Assembly: GCA_964606765.1 (NCBI GenBank) | Contig: CAZSIR010000152.1 | Location: 1-6,792, forward strand | Origin: Ga0077527 sp964606765 | GTDB taxonomy: Bacteria > Pseudomonadota > Gammaproteobacteria > Burkholderiales > SG8-41 | DNA length: 6,792 nucleotides | Reading direction: 5' to 3' | Shown: piece by piece, positions 1-5,632 of the stretch | Numbering within the stretch: position 1 is the first letter of the stretch | Layout: each line of letters begins with the position of its first letter | Translations under genes and position numbers: made by a program | Notes under the pieces: model-generated | What the model was told of the DNA's origin: nothing | Database searches by the model: none | Seen by the model: the letters and a program-made list of their open reading frames with translations, nothing else

Positions 1-108
1 GACGTCAAAACCGGAACCCCGGTGATCGCAGCGCAGGCGCCGGCGGGCGTCATCGAGAAACTGCGCGCGGCCGCCGCAGCGGAAAACCCGGATCCGGACG
101 AGGCTTGA
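1..108 (+). CDS. C-terminal end of an unidentified protein (5' truncated)
   Basis: Frame 1 is open from the window edge to a TGA at 106-108 and gives 35 residues, beginning DVKTGTPVIAAQAPAGVIEK and ending in an acidic tail NPDPDEA. Third codon positions are mostly G or C, as in the clear genes of this window, which favours this frame over frame 3, also open here. I do not recognise the family from this fragment. The alanine-rich acidic tail is low-complexity and uninformative. The next gene begins about 150 bases downstream behind its own candidate promoter, so the two need not share an operon. Confidence 0.5.
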   Translation, partial: DVKTGTPVIAAQAPAGVIEKLRAAAAAENPDPDEA

Positions 109-133
109 GGCGGTATAAATAACTATTTTAAAT
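105..133 (+). promoter_or_regulatory. Candidate sigma70-type promoter for the Bug receptor gene
   Basis: TTGAGG at 105-110 matches four of six bases of the -35 consensus and overlaps the stop codon of the upstream gene. After a 17-base spacer, TTAAAT at 128-133 matches four of six bases of the -10 consensus. The -10 lies inside the inverted repeat at 119-144, which would let a bound regulator block it. Other -10-like words (TATAAA at 114, 142 and 214) are present, so the exact promoter is uncertain. Confidence 0.3.
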
Positions 134-144
134 CAAATAGTTAT
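119..144. repeat. Perfect 10-bp inverted repeat in an AT-rich island, possible operator
   Basis: ATAACTATTT (119-128) and AAATAGTTAT (135-144) are exact reverse complements separated by six bases (TAAATC). The word TATAAAT occurs at both edges as a direct repeat (114-120 and 142-148). The island is almost pure A/T in a GC-rich setting and lies between the upstream gene and the receptor gene. The dimensions suit a dimeric regulator site, and it overlaps the candidate -10. A weak AT-only RNA hairpin is the alternative. No regulator gene is adjacent, so the cognate protein is unknown. Confidence 0.45.
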
Positions 145-178
145 AAATTATTTGCGCGGGCGCCGCTTGCAGGACTGG

Positions 179-214
179 AGCGTGTCGCAAGGGCGGTCGG
201 AAGCGACGCTTTTT
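179..214 (+). terminator. Imperfect hairpin followed by a T-run, possible terminator or leader attenuator
   Basis: AGCG (179-182) pairs with CGCT (207-210), and TCGC (185-188) pairs with GCGA (203-206). This leaves a two-base bulge (TG, 183-184) and a 14-base loop. Five Ts (210-214) follow the descending arm. It may terminate transcription of the gene ending at 108. If the receptor gene is transcribed from the promoter near 105-133, the hairpin would instead lie in its leader. The bulge and large loop make it weaker than a textbook terminator. Confidence 0.35.
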
Positions 215-250
215 ATAAAAACAAACCAGCCGATCATGGTCCGTAAAAAT

Positions 251-257
251 GGAGGAG
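251..257 (+). promoter_or_regulatory. Shine-Dalgarno site that sets the receptor start
   Basis: GGAGGAG lies close upstream of the ATG at 261, with five bases between GGAGG and the ATG. The earlier in-frame ATG at 249 overlaps this site and would put four extra residues before the lysine-containing signal peptide, so 261 is the better start. Confidence 0.85.
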
Positions 258-260
258 CGC

Positions 261-1226
261 ATGAAAAAAAGCATCGGGTATGCACTGTTGTCCATGCTGC
301 TTGCAGGTGGCTGGCAAGGCGCTTCAGCCGAGTATCCGGACCGGCCGCTGCGGGTGATCGTACCCTTCGCCCCCGGCGGCAATGTCGACCTGACGGCGCG
401 TGCGGTAATGCCAGGCATGATCGAACTGCTCAATCGCAACATCATCGTCGACAACCGCGGCGGCGCGGGTGGCGCAGTGGGGGCCGAGATCGTGGCGACA
501 TCCCCGGCGGACGGTTATACGCTGCTCTTCGGTTCGACCGGGCTCCTGACAATCGCCCCGGTGGTTTCCAGCAAGCTGCGCTATGACCCGGTGAAGGATT
601 TCGAAGCCGTCAACCTGGTATCGAATGTGCCCGTGGTGATGCTGGTGCCGGCGTCTTCGCCGGCGAAAACGGTGAAGGACTTTGTCGCCTTCGCCAAATC
701 GCGCGGTGAACTGACCATGGGCTCTTCGGGCAATTTCTCGACCGGCCGCCTGGCGGGGGAACTGTTCCAGAGCGTGACCGGCACCCGCTTTACGCATGTA
801 CCGTACAAGGGCGCCAGTCTCGCCATCATTGACCTGATCGGCGGCCGGCTGGACGTGATGTTTGACCAGGTCTCCTCGGCGATCGGCCATGTGCGTGGCG
901 GCAAGGTCAGGGCCCTCGGCCTGAATGCGCCGAACCGTTCCCCGGAACTGCCGGACATTCCGACGATGAAGGAAGCCGGCATTGCCGGCGTCGAGGCGGG
1001 TACCTTCACGGCGATGCTCGCGCCGGCGAAAACGTCCAGGGCCATCGTTGCGCGTTTGAACAGTGACCTGAACGCGGTTATGAAGACGCCGGCGGTGCAG
1101 CAGAATTTCGCCAAATACAGCGCCGAAGTCATCGGCACCACGCCGGCGGCGAGCCAGGCCTACATCAAGGCCGAGATCGGGAAGTGGCGCAAAGTGGTGC
1201 GGGCTGCGAATATCAAGGAAGAATGA
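261..1226 (+). CDS. Bug/TctC-family periplasmic solute-binding receptor
   Basis: This is a 321-residue secreted protein of the tripartite tricarboxylate receptor family (Bug, TctC-like), which binds small carboxylates or related solutes in the periplasm. Residues 1-23 form a Sec signal peptide: positive MKK, a hydrophobic core and an ASA cleavage site before E24. Family hallmarks follow: VPFAPGGNVDLTAR at 34-47 with the conserved ligand-loop Asp43, a glycine-rich DNRGGAGG stretch at 64-71, DGYTLL at 84-89, HVPYKG at 179-184, DLIGGRLDVMF at 191-201, and RSPELPDIPTMKEAG near 226-240. The length is normal for the family. No TctA or TctB membrane genes are visible nearby, as is usual for orphan Bug genes. 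The ligand cannot be read from sequence. The start is chosen for its GGAGGAG site. Confidence 0.93.
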   Translation: MKKSIGYALLSMLLAGGWQGASAEYPDRPLRVIVPFAPGGNVDLTARAVMPGMIELLNRNIIVDNRGGAGGAVGAEIVATSPADGYTLLFGSTGLLTIAPVVSSKLRYDPVKDFEAVNLVSNVPVVMLVPASSPAKTVKDFVAFAKSRGELTMGSSGNFSTGRLAGELFQSVTGTRFTHVPYKGASLAIIDLIGGRLDVMFDQVSSAIGHVRGGKVRALGLNAPNRSPELPDIPTMKEAGIAGVEAGTFTAMLAPAKTSRAIVARLNSDLNAVMKTPAVQQNFAKYSAEVIGTTPAASQAYIKAEIGKWRKVVRAANIKEE

Positions 1227-1302
1227 GAGATCCATTCAGCAAGATCCCGTGCGGCGTGAATGAATGCTGAACCGCTGGATTTCACCCTTTTGAACAATCG
1301 GC

Positions 1303-1836
1303 ATGCGCGCGGCCATCTTTGCATTTCTCGTCGGCATTGGAGTCAGCGCCTGCGCGCCTGTTCCGAAAACCGTCGACGAGCAGAAAACCGTCGCGCAATC
1401 ACGGGCTGAACGCATCGCGCAGCTTGAGGCAGCGGTTGCGCAAGACCGGGATAAATACCGGACCAGGCCATACCGGACTTTTGTCGGCGGTCATGCCAGG
1501 GAGTACCGTTTCGCCCGTTATGTTGAAGCTTGGCGCAAGCAGGTCGAGCGCATTGGCGAACTGAACTATCCCAAAGCGGCGAAGGAACAAAAGATCTATG
1601 GAAACATGGTGGTTACCGTGGCCATCCATTCCGACGGATCAGTGGAGTCTGCGCACATTGATCGGTCTTCCGGGGTTGAGCTGCTGGATGCGGCCGCCCT
1701 CGAAATCGTTCGATTGGCCGCGCCTTTCGAGCCTTTCCCCGATGAAATCAAGCGCGATACCAACATACTTCATATCACGCGCACGTGGACATTCACCAAT
1801 GAGTCTCGGCTGAAGGCTGCGGTGAGCGATCAATAA
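1303..1836 (+). CDS. Predicted lipoprotein with TonB C-terminal domain
   Basis: The 177-residue product starts MRAAIFAFLVGIGVSAC. The short hydrophobic stretch ends in a lipobox V14-S15-A16-C17, so it is predicted to be lipidated on Cys17; Ala18 gives no Asp-type inner-membrane retention signal. Residues 25-55 are charged and probably helical. Residues 56-78 and the TonB C-terminal domain (about 79-166, including ERIGELNYPKAA, YGNMVVTVAIHSDGSV, SSGVELLDAAA and the final ITRTWTF) resemble betaproteobacterial energy-transducer TonB proteins as I know them. Classical TonB has an N-terminal inner-membrane helix that contacts ExbB/ExbD and a proline-rich spacer; both are absent here. An in-frame TGA at 1291-1293 rules out a longer N-terminus. 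No good Shine-Dalgarno site precedes the ATG. It may be a TonB paralogue with a non-energising role, or a degraded TonB. The domain call is strong; the function is open. Confidence 0.8.
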   Translation: MRAAIFAFLVGIGVSACAPVPKTVDEQKTVAQSRAERIAQLEAAVAQDRDKYRTRPYRTFVGGHAREYRFARYVEAWRKQVERIGELNYPKAAKEQKIYGNMVVTVAIHSDGSVESAHIDRSSGVELLDAAALEIVRLAAPFEPFPDEIKRDTNILHITRTWTFTNESRLKAAVSDQ

Positions 1837-1891
1837 AAGCAGAATCGATGGCAGCGCATGCGGCTGCTATCCCGGCCATCCTCGCATTGCG

Positions 1892-1906
1892 CCCGGGCTT
1901 GCCGGG
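1892..1906 (+). other. Small GC hairpin downstream of the TonB-domain gene
   Basis: CCCGG (1892-1896) and CCGGG (1902-1906) form a five-base stem around the loop GCTTG. It lies about 55 bases after the stop codon of the TonB-domain gene. It is not followed by a real T-run, so it is at best a weak terminator. Another five-base inverted repeat, GCAGC/GCTGC (1851-1855 and 1863-1867), lies just upstream. Confidence 0.25.
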
Positions 1907-1937
1907 TGAGTCGTGTTATCCTTGGCATGCTTCAGGT

Positions 1938-1970
1938 CTTAAAATAGTAAATAAAATCAAATACTTAAAT
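1938..1970 (+). promoter_or_regulatory. AT-rich promoter-like island before the MFS gene
   Basis: This island consists almost entirely of A and T in a GC-rich setting and lies just upstream of the transporter start at 1979. It contains several -10-like words, such as TAAAAT at 1952-1957 and TTAAAT at 1965-1970. TTGGCA at 1922-1927 matches five of six bases of the -35 consensus, but no good -10 lies 16-18 bases from it. AAATCAAATA at 1954-1963 also occurs at 130-139, inside the inverted repeat upstream of the receptor gene. A promoter is likely here, but its exact elements are not resolved. Confidence 0.4.
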
Positions 1971-1978
1971 CGTGCGTT

Positions 1979-3291
1979 GTGCGCACGGCTCTGCCCGTGG
2001 CCGGTCCGATCCATCTCAATCTCTCCGCGTTCTATTTTTTCTACTTCGCCTATCTCGGCGCCTTCGCGCCGTTCTTCGCGCTGTACCTGAATTCCGTCGG
2101 CATGAGCGCCGTCGAGATCGGCATGCTGATGGCGCTGCCGCAGCTGACGCGCATCCTCGCGCCGCATCTGTGGGGCTGGCTGGCGGACCACAGCGGGCGC
2201 CGCATGCAGGTCGTGCGTTTGTCCGGCGCAGCGGGCACGCTGGCCTTTCTCGGCGTGTTTGCCGGCGAGAGTTTTGCGCTGCTGTTTGTCGTGCTGTTCG
2301 TGATGATGTTTTTCTGGAGTGCCGCGCTGCCGCTGGTTGAGGCGACCACGCTGTCGCATCTCGGTGATGAAACCGCGCTCTACGGCCGCATCCGGGTCTG
2401 GGGCTCGGTGGGTTTCATCGCCGCAGTGGTGGCGGTGGGTTATCTGCTGGATTATTTCAGTCCGCGCGTGGTGCTGTGGGTGATCGCCGGTCTGATGGCC
2501 TGCATGTTGCTGCTGTCCTGCGTGGTGAAGGAGGCGCCGGTGGTGCCGCATCCCGGCGACGACCGCACGGTCTGGCATGTGGTGCGCCAGCCTGCCGTGA
2601 TCGCCATCGTGGCGGGGTCAGCGCTGATGGCGATGGCGCACGGGCCGTATTACACGTTTTATACGATTCATCTTGTTGATCACGGCTACAGCAAGTCGCT
2701 GGCCGGCTGGTTGTGGGCGCTGGGCGTGATCTGCGAAATCGGCATTTTTGTCTGGATGTCGCATCTGTACCGTGCGTTCACGCTGCGCACGATCCTGATT
2801 GCCAGTACGCTGCTGGCCGCCCTGCGTTTCGTCGTGATCGGCTGGGGGGCGGACAGCGTGTGGCTGCTGCTTGCAGCGCAGACCCTGCATGCAGCGAGTT
2901 TCGGTTCCTTCCATGCCGCGGCGATCGGNNNNNNNNNNNNNNNNNNNNNNNNNNNNNNNNNNNNNNNNNNNNNNNNNNNNNNNNNNNNNNNNNNNNNNNN
3001 NNNNNNNNNNNNNNNNNNNNNNNNNNNNCAGCGCAGACCCTGCATGCAGCGAGTTTCGGTTCCTTCCATGCCGCGGCGATCGGTGTGGTGCACAAGCTCT
3101 TTCGCGGCCGGCATCAGGCCCGCGGCCAGGCGATTTACGGCAGTCTGGCATACGGACTTGGCGGGGCGATCGGCGGACTGGCGAGCGGTTATGCCTGGGG
3201 CGGACTGGGCGCCGGGCCGACGTTTACGCTGGCAGCTGGCTGCGCCTTGCTGGCCGCGGCCGTACTGTGGCGGGGGCTGCGGGTGGCGTGA
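1979..3291 (+). CDS. HcaT-like MFS transporter, interrupted by an assembly gap
   Basis: This is a multi-pass inner-membrane permease of the major facilitator superfamily, most like the MFS_1_like/HcaT (3-phenylpropionate transporter-like) group; the substrate is unknown. Visible signs are a first helix around residues 16-38, GWLADHSGRR at 66-75 (the MFS loop 2-3 motif), YGRIRVWGSVGFI at 135-147, and LHAASFGSFHAAAIG at 303-317. The 100-N run interrupts residue 317. Deleting 2929-3083 (Ns plus a duplicated 55 bp) joins residue 317 to VVHKLFRGRHQARGQAIYGS and gives 385 residues ending at the TGA at 3289-3291, a normal family length. Read through the Ns as written, the frame is wrong after the gap and runs on falsely to 3322. 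The GTG start at 1979 lacks a Shine-Dalgarno site; GTG 1997 is an in-frame alternative. Confidence 0.85.
2874..2928 (+). repeat. Left copy of an exact 55-bp duplication at the gap
   Basis: This 55-base segment, beginning CAGCGCAGACCC and ending GCGGCGATCGG, is identical to 3029-3083. It encodes part of a conserved transporter segment (from AQTLHAASFG onward) and abuts the N run exactly. The two copies are best read as one genomic sequence present at the ends of both joined contigs. Confidence 0.97.
2929..3028. other. 100-N scaffold gap
   Basis: Exactly 100 undetermined bases, the conventional filler for a gap of unknown size. Identical 55-bp flanks and restoration of the transporter frame when one flank and the Ns are removed indicate that no real sequence is missing. 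The true distance is probably an overlap of 55 bases. Confidence 0.98.
3029..3083 (+). repeat. Right copy of the exact 55-bp duplication at the gap
   Basis: Identical base for base to 2874-2928, beginning at the first base after the Ns. Identity ends at 3083 only because the left contig stops at that point. A true tandem duplication in the gene would repeat a conserved transporter segment and leave a length (55) not divisible by three, so an assembly origin is preferred. Confidence 0.97.
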
Positions 3292-3327
3292 ACGACCCGG
3301 AGCGGGGCTGAAGCGGCTGTGATGCTG

Positions 3328-3336
3328 TGAGATAAT
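3328..3336 (+). promoter_or_regulatory. Candidate extended -10 promoter for the leuC operon
   Basis: TGA followed directly by GATAAT (3331-3336) fits an extended -10 element (TGn plus five of six consensus bases). The -35 position, CTGAAG at 3308-3313 with a 17-base spacer, matches only three of six bases, which is acceptable for an extended -10 promoter. Transcription would start near 3343 and give a leader of about 44 bases before leuC. That is too short for a classical leucine-peptide attenuator, and no leucine-rich leader ORF is evident. Confidence 0.42.
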
Positions 3337-3386
3337 CTGTCGTTTCAGTGGCTTGGCATACCCGAAAGGCGCGCGACGGTACTTCC

Positions 3387-4805
3387 ATGGCAGGCAAAAC
3401 GCTTTACGACAAACTCTGGGACAGTCATCTCGTACGCGAAGAGGCGGACGGGACGGCGATGATTTACATCGACCGGCACCTGGTGCACGAAGTCACCAGC
3501 CCGCAGGCCTATGAGGGCCTGAAACTCGCCGGGCGAAAAGTCTGGCGCGTGGATTCCGTGGTGGCAACGGCCGACCACAACACGCCGACACGCAACTGGG
3601 ACCGGGGCCTCGACGGCATCACCGATCCGGTGTCGCGCCTTCAGGTTGAAACCCTGGACAAGAACATCCGCGAGTTCAAGGCCAAGGTCTATTTTCCTTT
3701 CCTCGACAAGCGCCAGGGCATCGTGCATGTGATCGGGCCGGAGAACGGCGCGACCCTGCCGGGCATGACCGTGGTCTGCGGTGATTCGCATACCAGCACG
3801 CATGGCGCATTCGGTGCGCTGGCTTTCGGCATCGGCACCAGCGAAGTCGAACATGTGCTGGCGACGCAGTGCATGGTCATGAAGAAGTACAAAAACATGA
3901 ACATTGCCGTCGAGGGCAAACTCGGCGCCGGCGTGACGGCGAAGGATATTGCCCTGGCAGTCATCGGCAAGATCGGCACCGCCGGCGGCACGGGCCACGC
4001 CATCGAATTCACCGGCAGCGCGATCCGCGGCCTGAGCATGGAAGGGCGCATGACCCTGTGCAACATGGCGATCGAAGCCGGCGCGCGCACGGGCATGGTC
4101 GCCGTCGACGACAAGACCATCGAATACTGCAAGGGCCGGATGTTTTCGCCGACCGGTGCGCTGTGGGACAAGGCGGCGGCCTACTGGCGCACCCTGACCA
4201 GTGATGCAGACGCGAACTTCGATACCGTCGTGACGCTGCGTGCCGAAGATATCGTGCCGCAGGTGACCTGGGGCACCTCGCCGGAAATGGTGACGACGGT
4301 GAACGGCAAGGTGCCGGATCCGGCGCAGGAAACCAATCCGGTGAAACGCGAAGGTTATGCGCGGGCGCTGCAATACATGGACCTGAAAGCAAATACGCCG
4401 ATCAGTGAAATCCGCATCGACAAGGTGTTCATCGGTGCCTGCACCAACTCGCGCATCGAGGATTTGCGCGCGGCGGCGGCCGTGGCCAAGGGGCGCAAAG
4501 TGGCGGGCAATGTAAAGCTGGCGATGGTGGTGCCCGGCTCGGGACTGGTGAAGGCGCAGGCGGAGGAGGAGGGGCTGGATCGCATATTCAAGGAAGCCGG
4601 TTTCGAATGGCGCGAACCGGGCTGCTCGATGTGTCTGGGCATGAACGAGGACCAGCTGAGTCCGGGCGAGCGCTGCGCTTCCACATCCAACCGCAATTTC
4701 GAGGGCCGTCAGGGCCCCGGCGGCAGAACGCATCTGGTGAGTCCGGCCATGGCCGCGGCAGCGGCGGTGACCGGGCATTTTGTCGATGTACGCACTTTTG
4801 ACTGA
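3387..4805 (+). CDS. leuC: 3-isopropylmalate dehydratase, large subunit
   Basis: LeuC is the 4Fe-4S, aconitase-like subunit of isopropylmalate isomerase. With LeuD it converts 2-isopropylmalate to 3-isopropylmalate via isopropylmaleate in cytosolic leucine synthesis. The 472-residue product begins with the family-typical MAGKTLYDKLWDSH, which fixes the start at ATG 3387; an upstream in-frame GTG at 3348 would add an uncharacteristic 13 residues. VCGDSHTSTHGAFGALAFGIG is an active-region signature. The three cluster ligands are in place: Cys352 in GACTNSR, and Cys413 and Cys416 in PGCSMCLGMN. The length is normal and no key residue is missing. It is the first gene of the leuC - entericidin - leuD - leuB cluster. 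Its Shine-Dalgarno site is weak. Confidence 0.98.
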   Translation: MAGKTLYDKLWDSHLVREEADGTAMIYIDRHLVHEVTSPQAYEGLKLAGRKVWRVDSVVATADHNTPTRNWDRGLDGITDPVSRLQVETLDKNIREFKAKVYFPFLDKRQGIVHVIGPENGATLPGMTVVCGDSHTSTHGAFGALAFGIGTSEVEHVLATQCMVMKKYKNMNIAVEGKLGAGVTAKDIALAVIGKIGTAGGTGHAIEFTGSAIRGLSMEGRMTLCNMAIEAGARTGMVAVDDKTIEYCKGRMFSPTGALWDKAAAYWRTLTSDADANFDTVVTLRAEDIVPQVTWGTSPEMVTTVNGKVPDPAQETNPVKREGYARALQYMDLKANTPISEIRIDKVFIGACTNSRIEDLRAAAAVAKGRKVAGNVKLAMVVPGSGLVKAQAEEEGLDRIFKEAGFEWREPGCSMCLGMNEDQLSPGERCASTSNRNFEGRQGPGGRTHLVSPAMAAAAAVTGHFVDVRTFD

Positions 4806-4816
4806 TGGAGGCAAAC

Positions 4817-4942
4817 ATGAAACGCATGGCATGGTTGTTCGTGTTGTTGAGCGTGGTGCTGGCCGGTTGCAACACCATGCAGGGCCTTGGCAAGGATATC
4901 GAGAAAACCGGCGAGGCCATCCAGCGCAAGGCTGACAAGTAA
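4817..4942 (+). CDS. Entericidin A/B-family small lipoprotein
   Basis: A 41-residue ORF begins MKRMAWLFVLLSVVLAGC, a lipoprotein signal peptide with lipobox L15-A16-G17-C18. The short mature peptide, NTMQGLGKDIEKTGEAIQ and onward, matches the entericidin family pattern (CNT..G.GKDI...GEAI...). In enteric bacteria, entericidins A and B are small envelope lipoproteins described as a bacteriolysis antidote and toxin pair; the role of single family members in betaproteobacteria is not established. A clear GGAGG at 4807-4811 lies five bases from the ATG. The gene starts 11 bases after the leuC stop, and its stop is three bases before the leuD ATG, so it must be co-transcribed with the leucine genes. 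It is short enough to be missed by gene callers. Confidence 0.9.
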   Translation: MKRMAWLFVLLSVVLAGCNTMQGLGKDIEKTGEAIQRKADK

Positions 4943-4945
4943 GCA

Positions 4946-5584
4946 ATGGACAAGTTTGTACGCAAAGAGGGACTGGTTGCGCCGCTGGATCGCGCCAACG
5001 TCGATACCGATGCGATCATTCCCAAGCAGTTCCTGAAATCGATCAAGCGCACGGGCTTCGGGCCCAACCTGTTTGACGAGTGGCGTTATCTCGACCGCGG
5101 CGAGCCGGATTCCGACAACACCGGGCGCCCGCTCAACAAGGATTTCGTCCTCAACCGGAGCCGTTTCATCGGTGCGACGGTCCTGCTGGCGCGGGAAAAC
5201 TTCGGCTGCGGTTCGTCGCGCGAGCACGCGCCCTGGGCGCTGCTGCAGTTCGGCATCCAGACCATCATCGCGCCGAGCTTTGCCGACATTTTCTACAATA
5301 ACAGCCTGAAGAACGGCCTGTTGCTGATCAAACTCGACCCGAAAATCGTCGATCGGCTTTTTCGTGAAACAGAAACCAATGAGGGTTACCGCATCGCAGT
5401 CGACCTCGAGCAGCAGACGGTGACGACGCCTTCGGGCGAGAGTTTCGGCTTCGACATCGACCCGCATCGCAAGCACTGCATGCTGAACGGGCTGGACGAT
5501 ATCGGACTGACGCTGGGCCATGCCGACGAGATTCGTGCGTTCGAAACAAAGCACAAGTCGGCCCAGCCCTGGCTGTTCTCCTGA
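4946..5584 (+). CDS. leuD: 3-isopropylmalate dehydratase, small subunit
   Basis: LeuD is the small, swivelling subunit of isopropylmalate isomerase and forms the enzyme with LeuC. The 212-residue product matches the bacterial LeuD family throughout: ANVDTDAIIPKQFLKSI (17-33), the substrate-recognition region DEWRYLD (44-50), and RENFGCGSSREHAPWAL (83-99), the family signature. The length is typical. The ATG lies three bases after the stop of the entericidin-like gene. There is no strong Shine-Dalgarno site of its own, so translation may be coupled to that small gene. A hairpin begins at the stop codon. Confidence 0.98.
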   Translation: MDKFVRKEGLVAPLDRANVDTDAIIPKQFLKSIKRTGFGPNLFDEWRYLDRGEPDSDNTGRPLNKDFVLNRSRFIGATVLLARENFGCGSSREHAPWALLQFGIQTIIAPSFADIFYNNSLKNGLLLIKLDPKIVDRLFRETETNEGYRIAVDLEQQTVTTPSGESFGFDIDPHRKHCMLNGLDDIGLTLGHADEIRAFETKHKSAQPWLFS

Positions 5585-5609
5585 GGATGCGGCATTGCGC
5601 CGTGTCCTC
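5583..5609 (+). other. 11-bp RNA hairpin overlapping the leuD stop
   Basis: GAGGATGCGGC (5583-5593) pairs with GCCGTGTCCTC (5599-5609) around the loop ATTGC. The stem has nine Watson-Crick pairs and two adjacent G-U pairs. It starts on the leuD TGA and occupies much of the 48-base leuD-leuB gap. No immediate T-run follows, so it is unlikely to be a simple intrinsic terminator. A role in mRNA processing or stability, or in setting the LeuB:LeuD ratio, is possible but inferred. Confidence 0.6.
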
Positions 5610-5632
5610 CATCCACCTTTTACGGAATCCGC

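Noticed and set aside
249..260. In-frame ATG at 249 as the start of the Bug receptor
   Set aside because: It overlaps the GGAGGAG ribosome site of the ATG at 261 and would put acidic residues in front of a standard MKK signal peptide.
1235..1271. Inverted repeat TTCAGCA/TGCTGAA after the receptor gene as a terminator
   Set aside because: The loop is 23 bases, there is no T-run after the second arm, and several alternative short pairings compete in the same stretch.
2874..3083. A true tandem duplication or a site-specific insertion at the 55-bp repeats
   Set aside because: The copies abut an N run of exactly 100, and merging them restores a normal transporter frame and length.
3296..3306. 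CCCG-GAG-CGGG mini-hairpin after the transporter stop
   Set aside because: A four-base stem with a three-base loop and no T-run is expected by chance in GC-rich DNA.
3292..3322. Extension of the transporter frame to 3322
   Set aside because: It arises only by reading through 100 Ns of arbitrary length into the wrong frame. The frame ending at 3291 continues the family sequence.
3348..3386. Upstream GTG start for leuC
   Set aside because: It adds 13 residues with no family resemblance. MAGKTLYDKLWDSH at 3387 is the normal LeuC N-terminus.
3345..4946. Long minus-strand open frame opposite leuC (and a similar one at 4709-6466 opposite leuD and leuB)
   Set aside because: These are antisense shadows caused by GC-rich codon bias. 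Their translations are rich in Arg, His and Ala without recognisable domains, and the plus-strand genes are certain.
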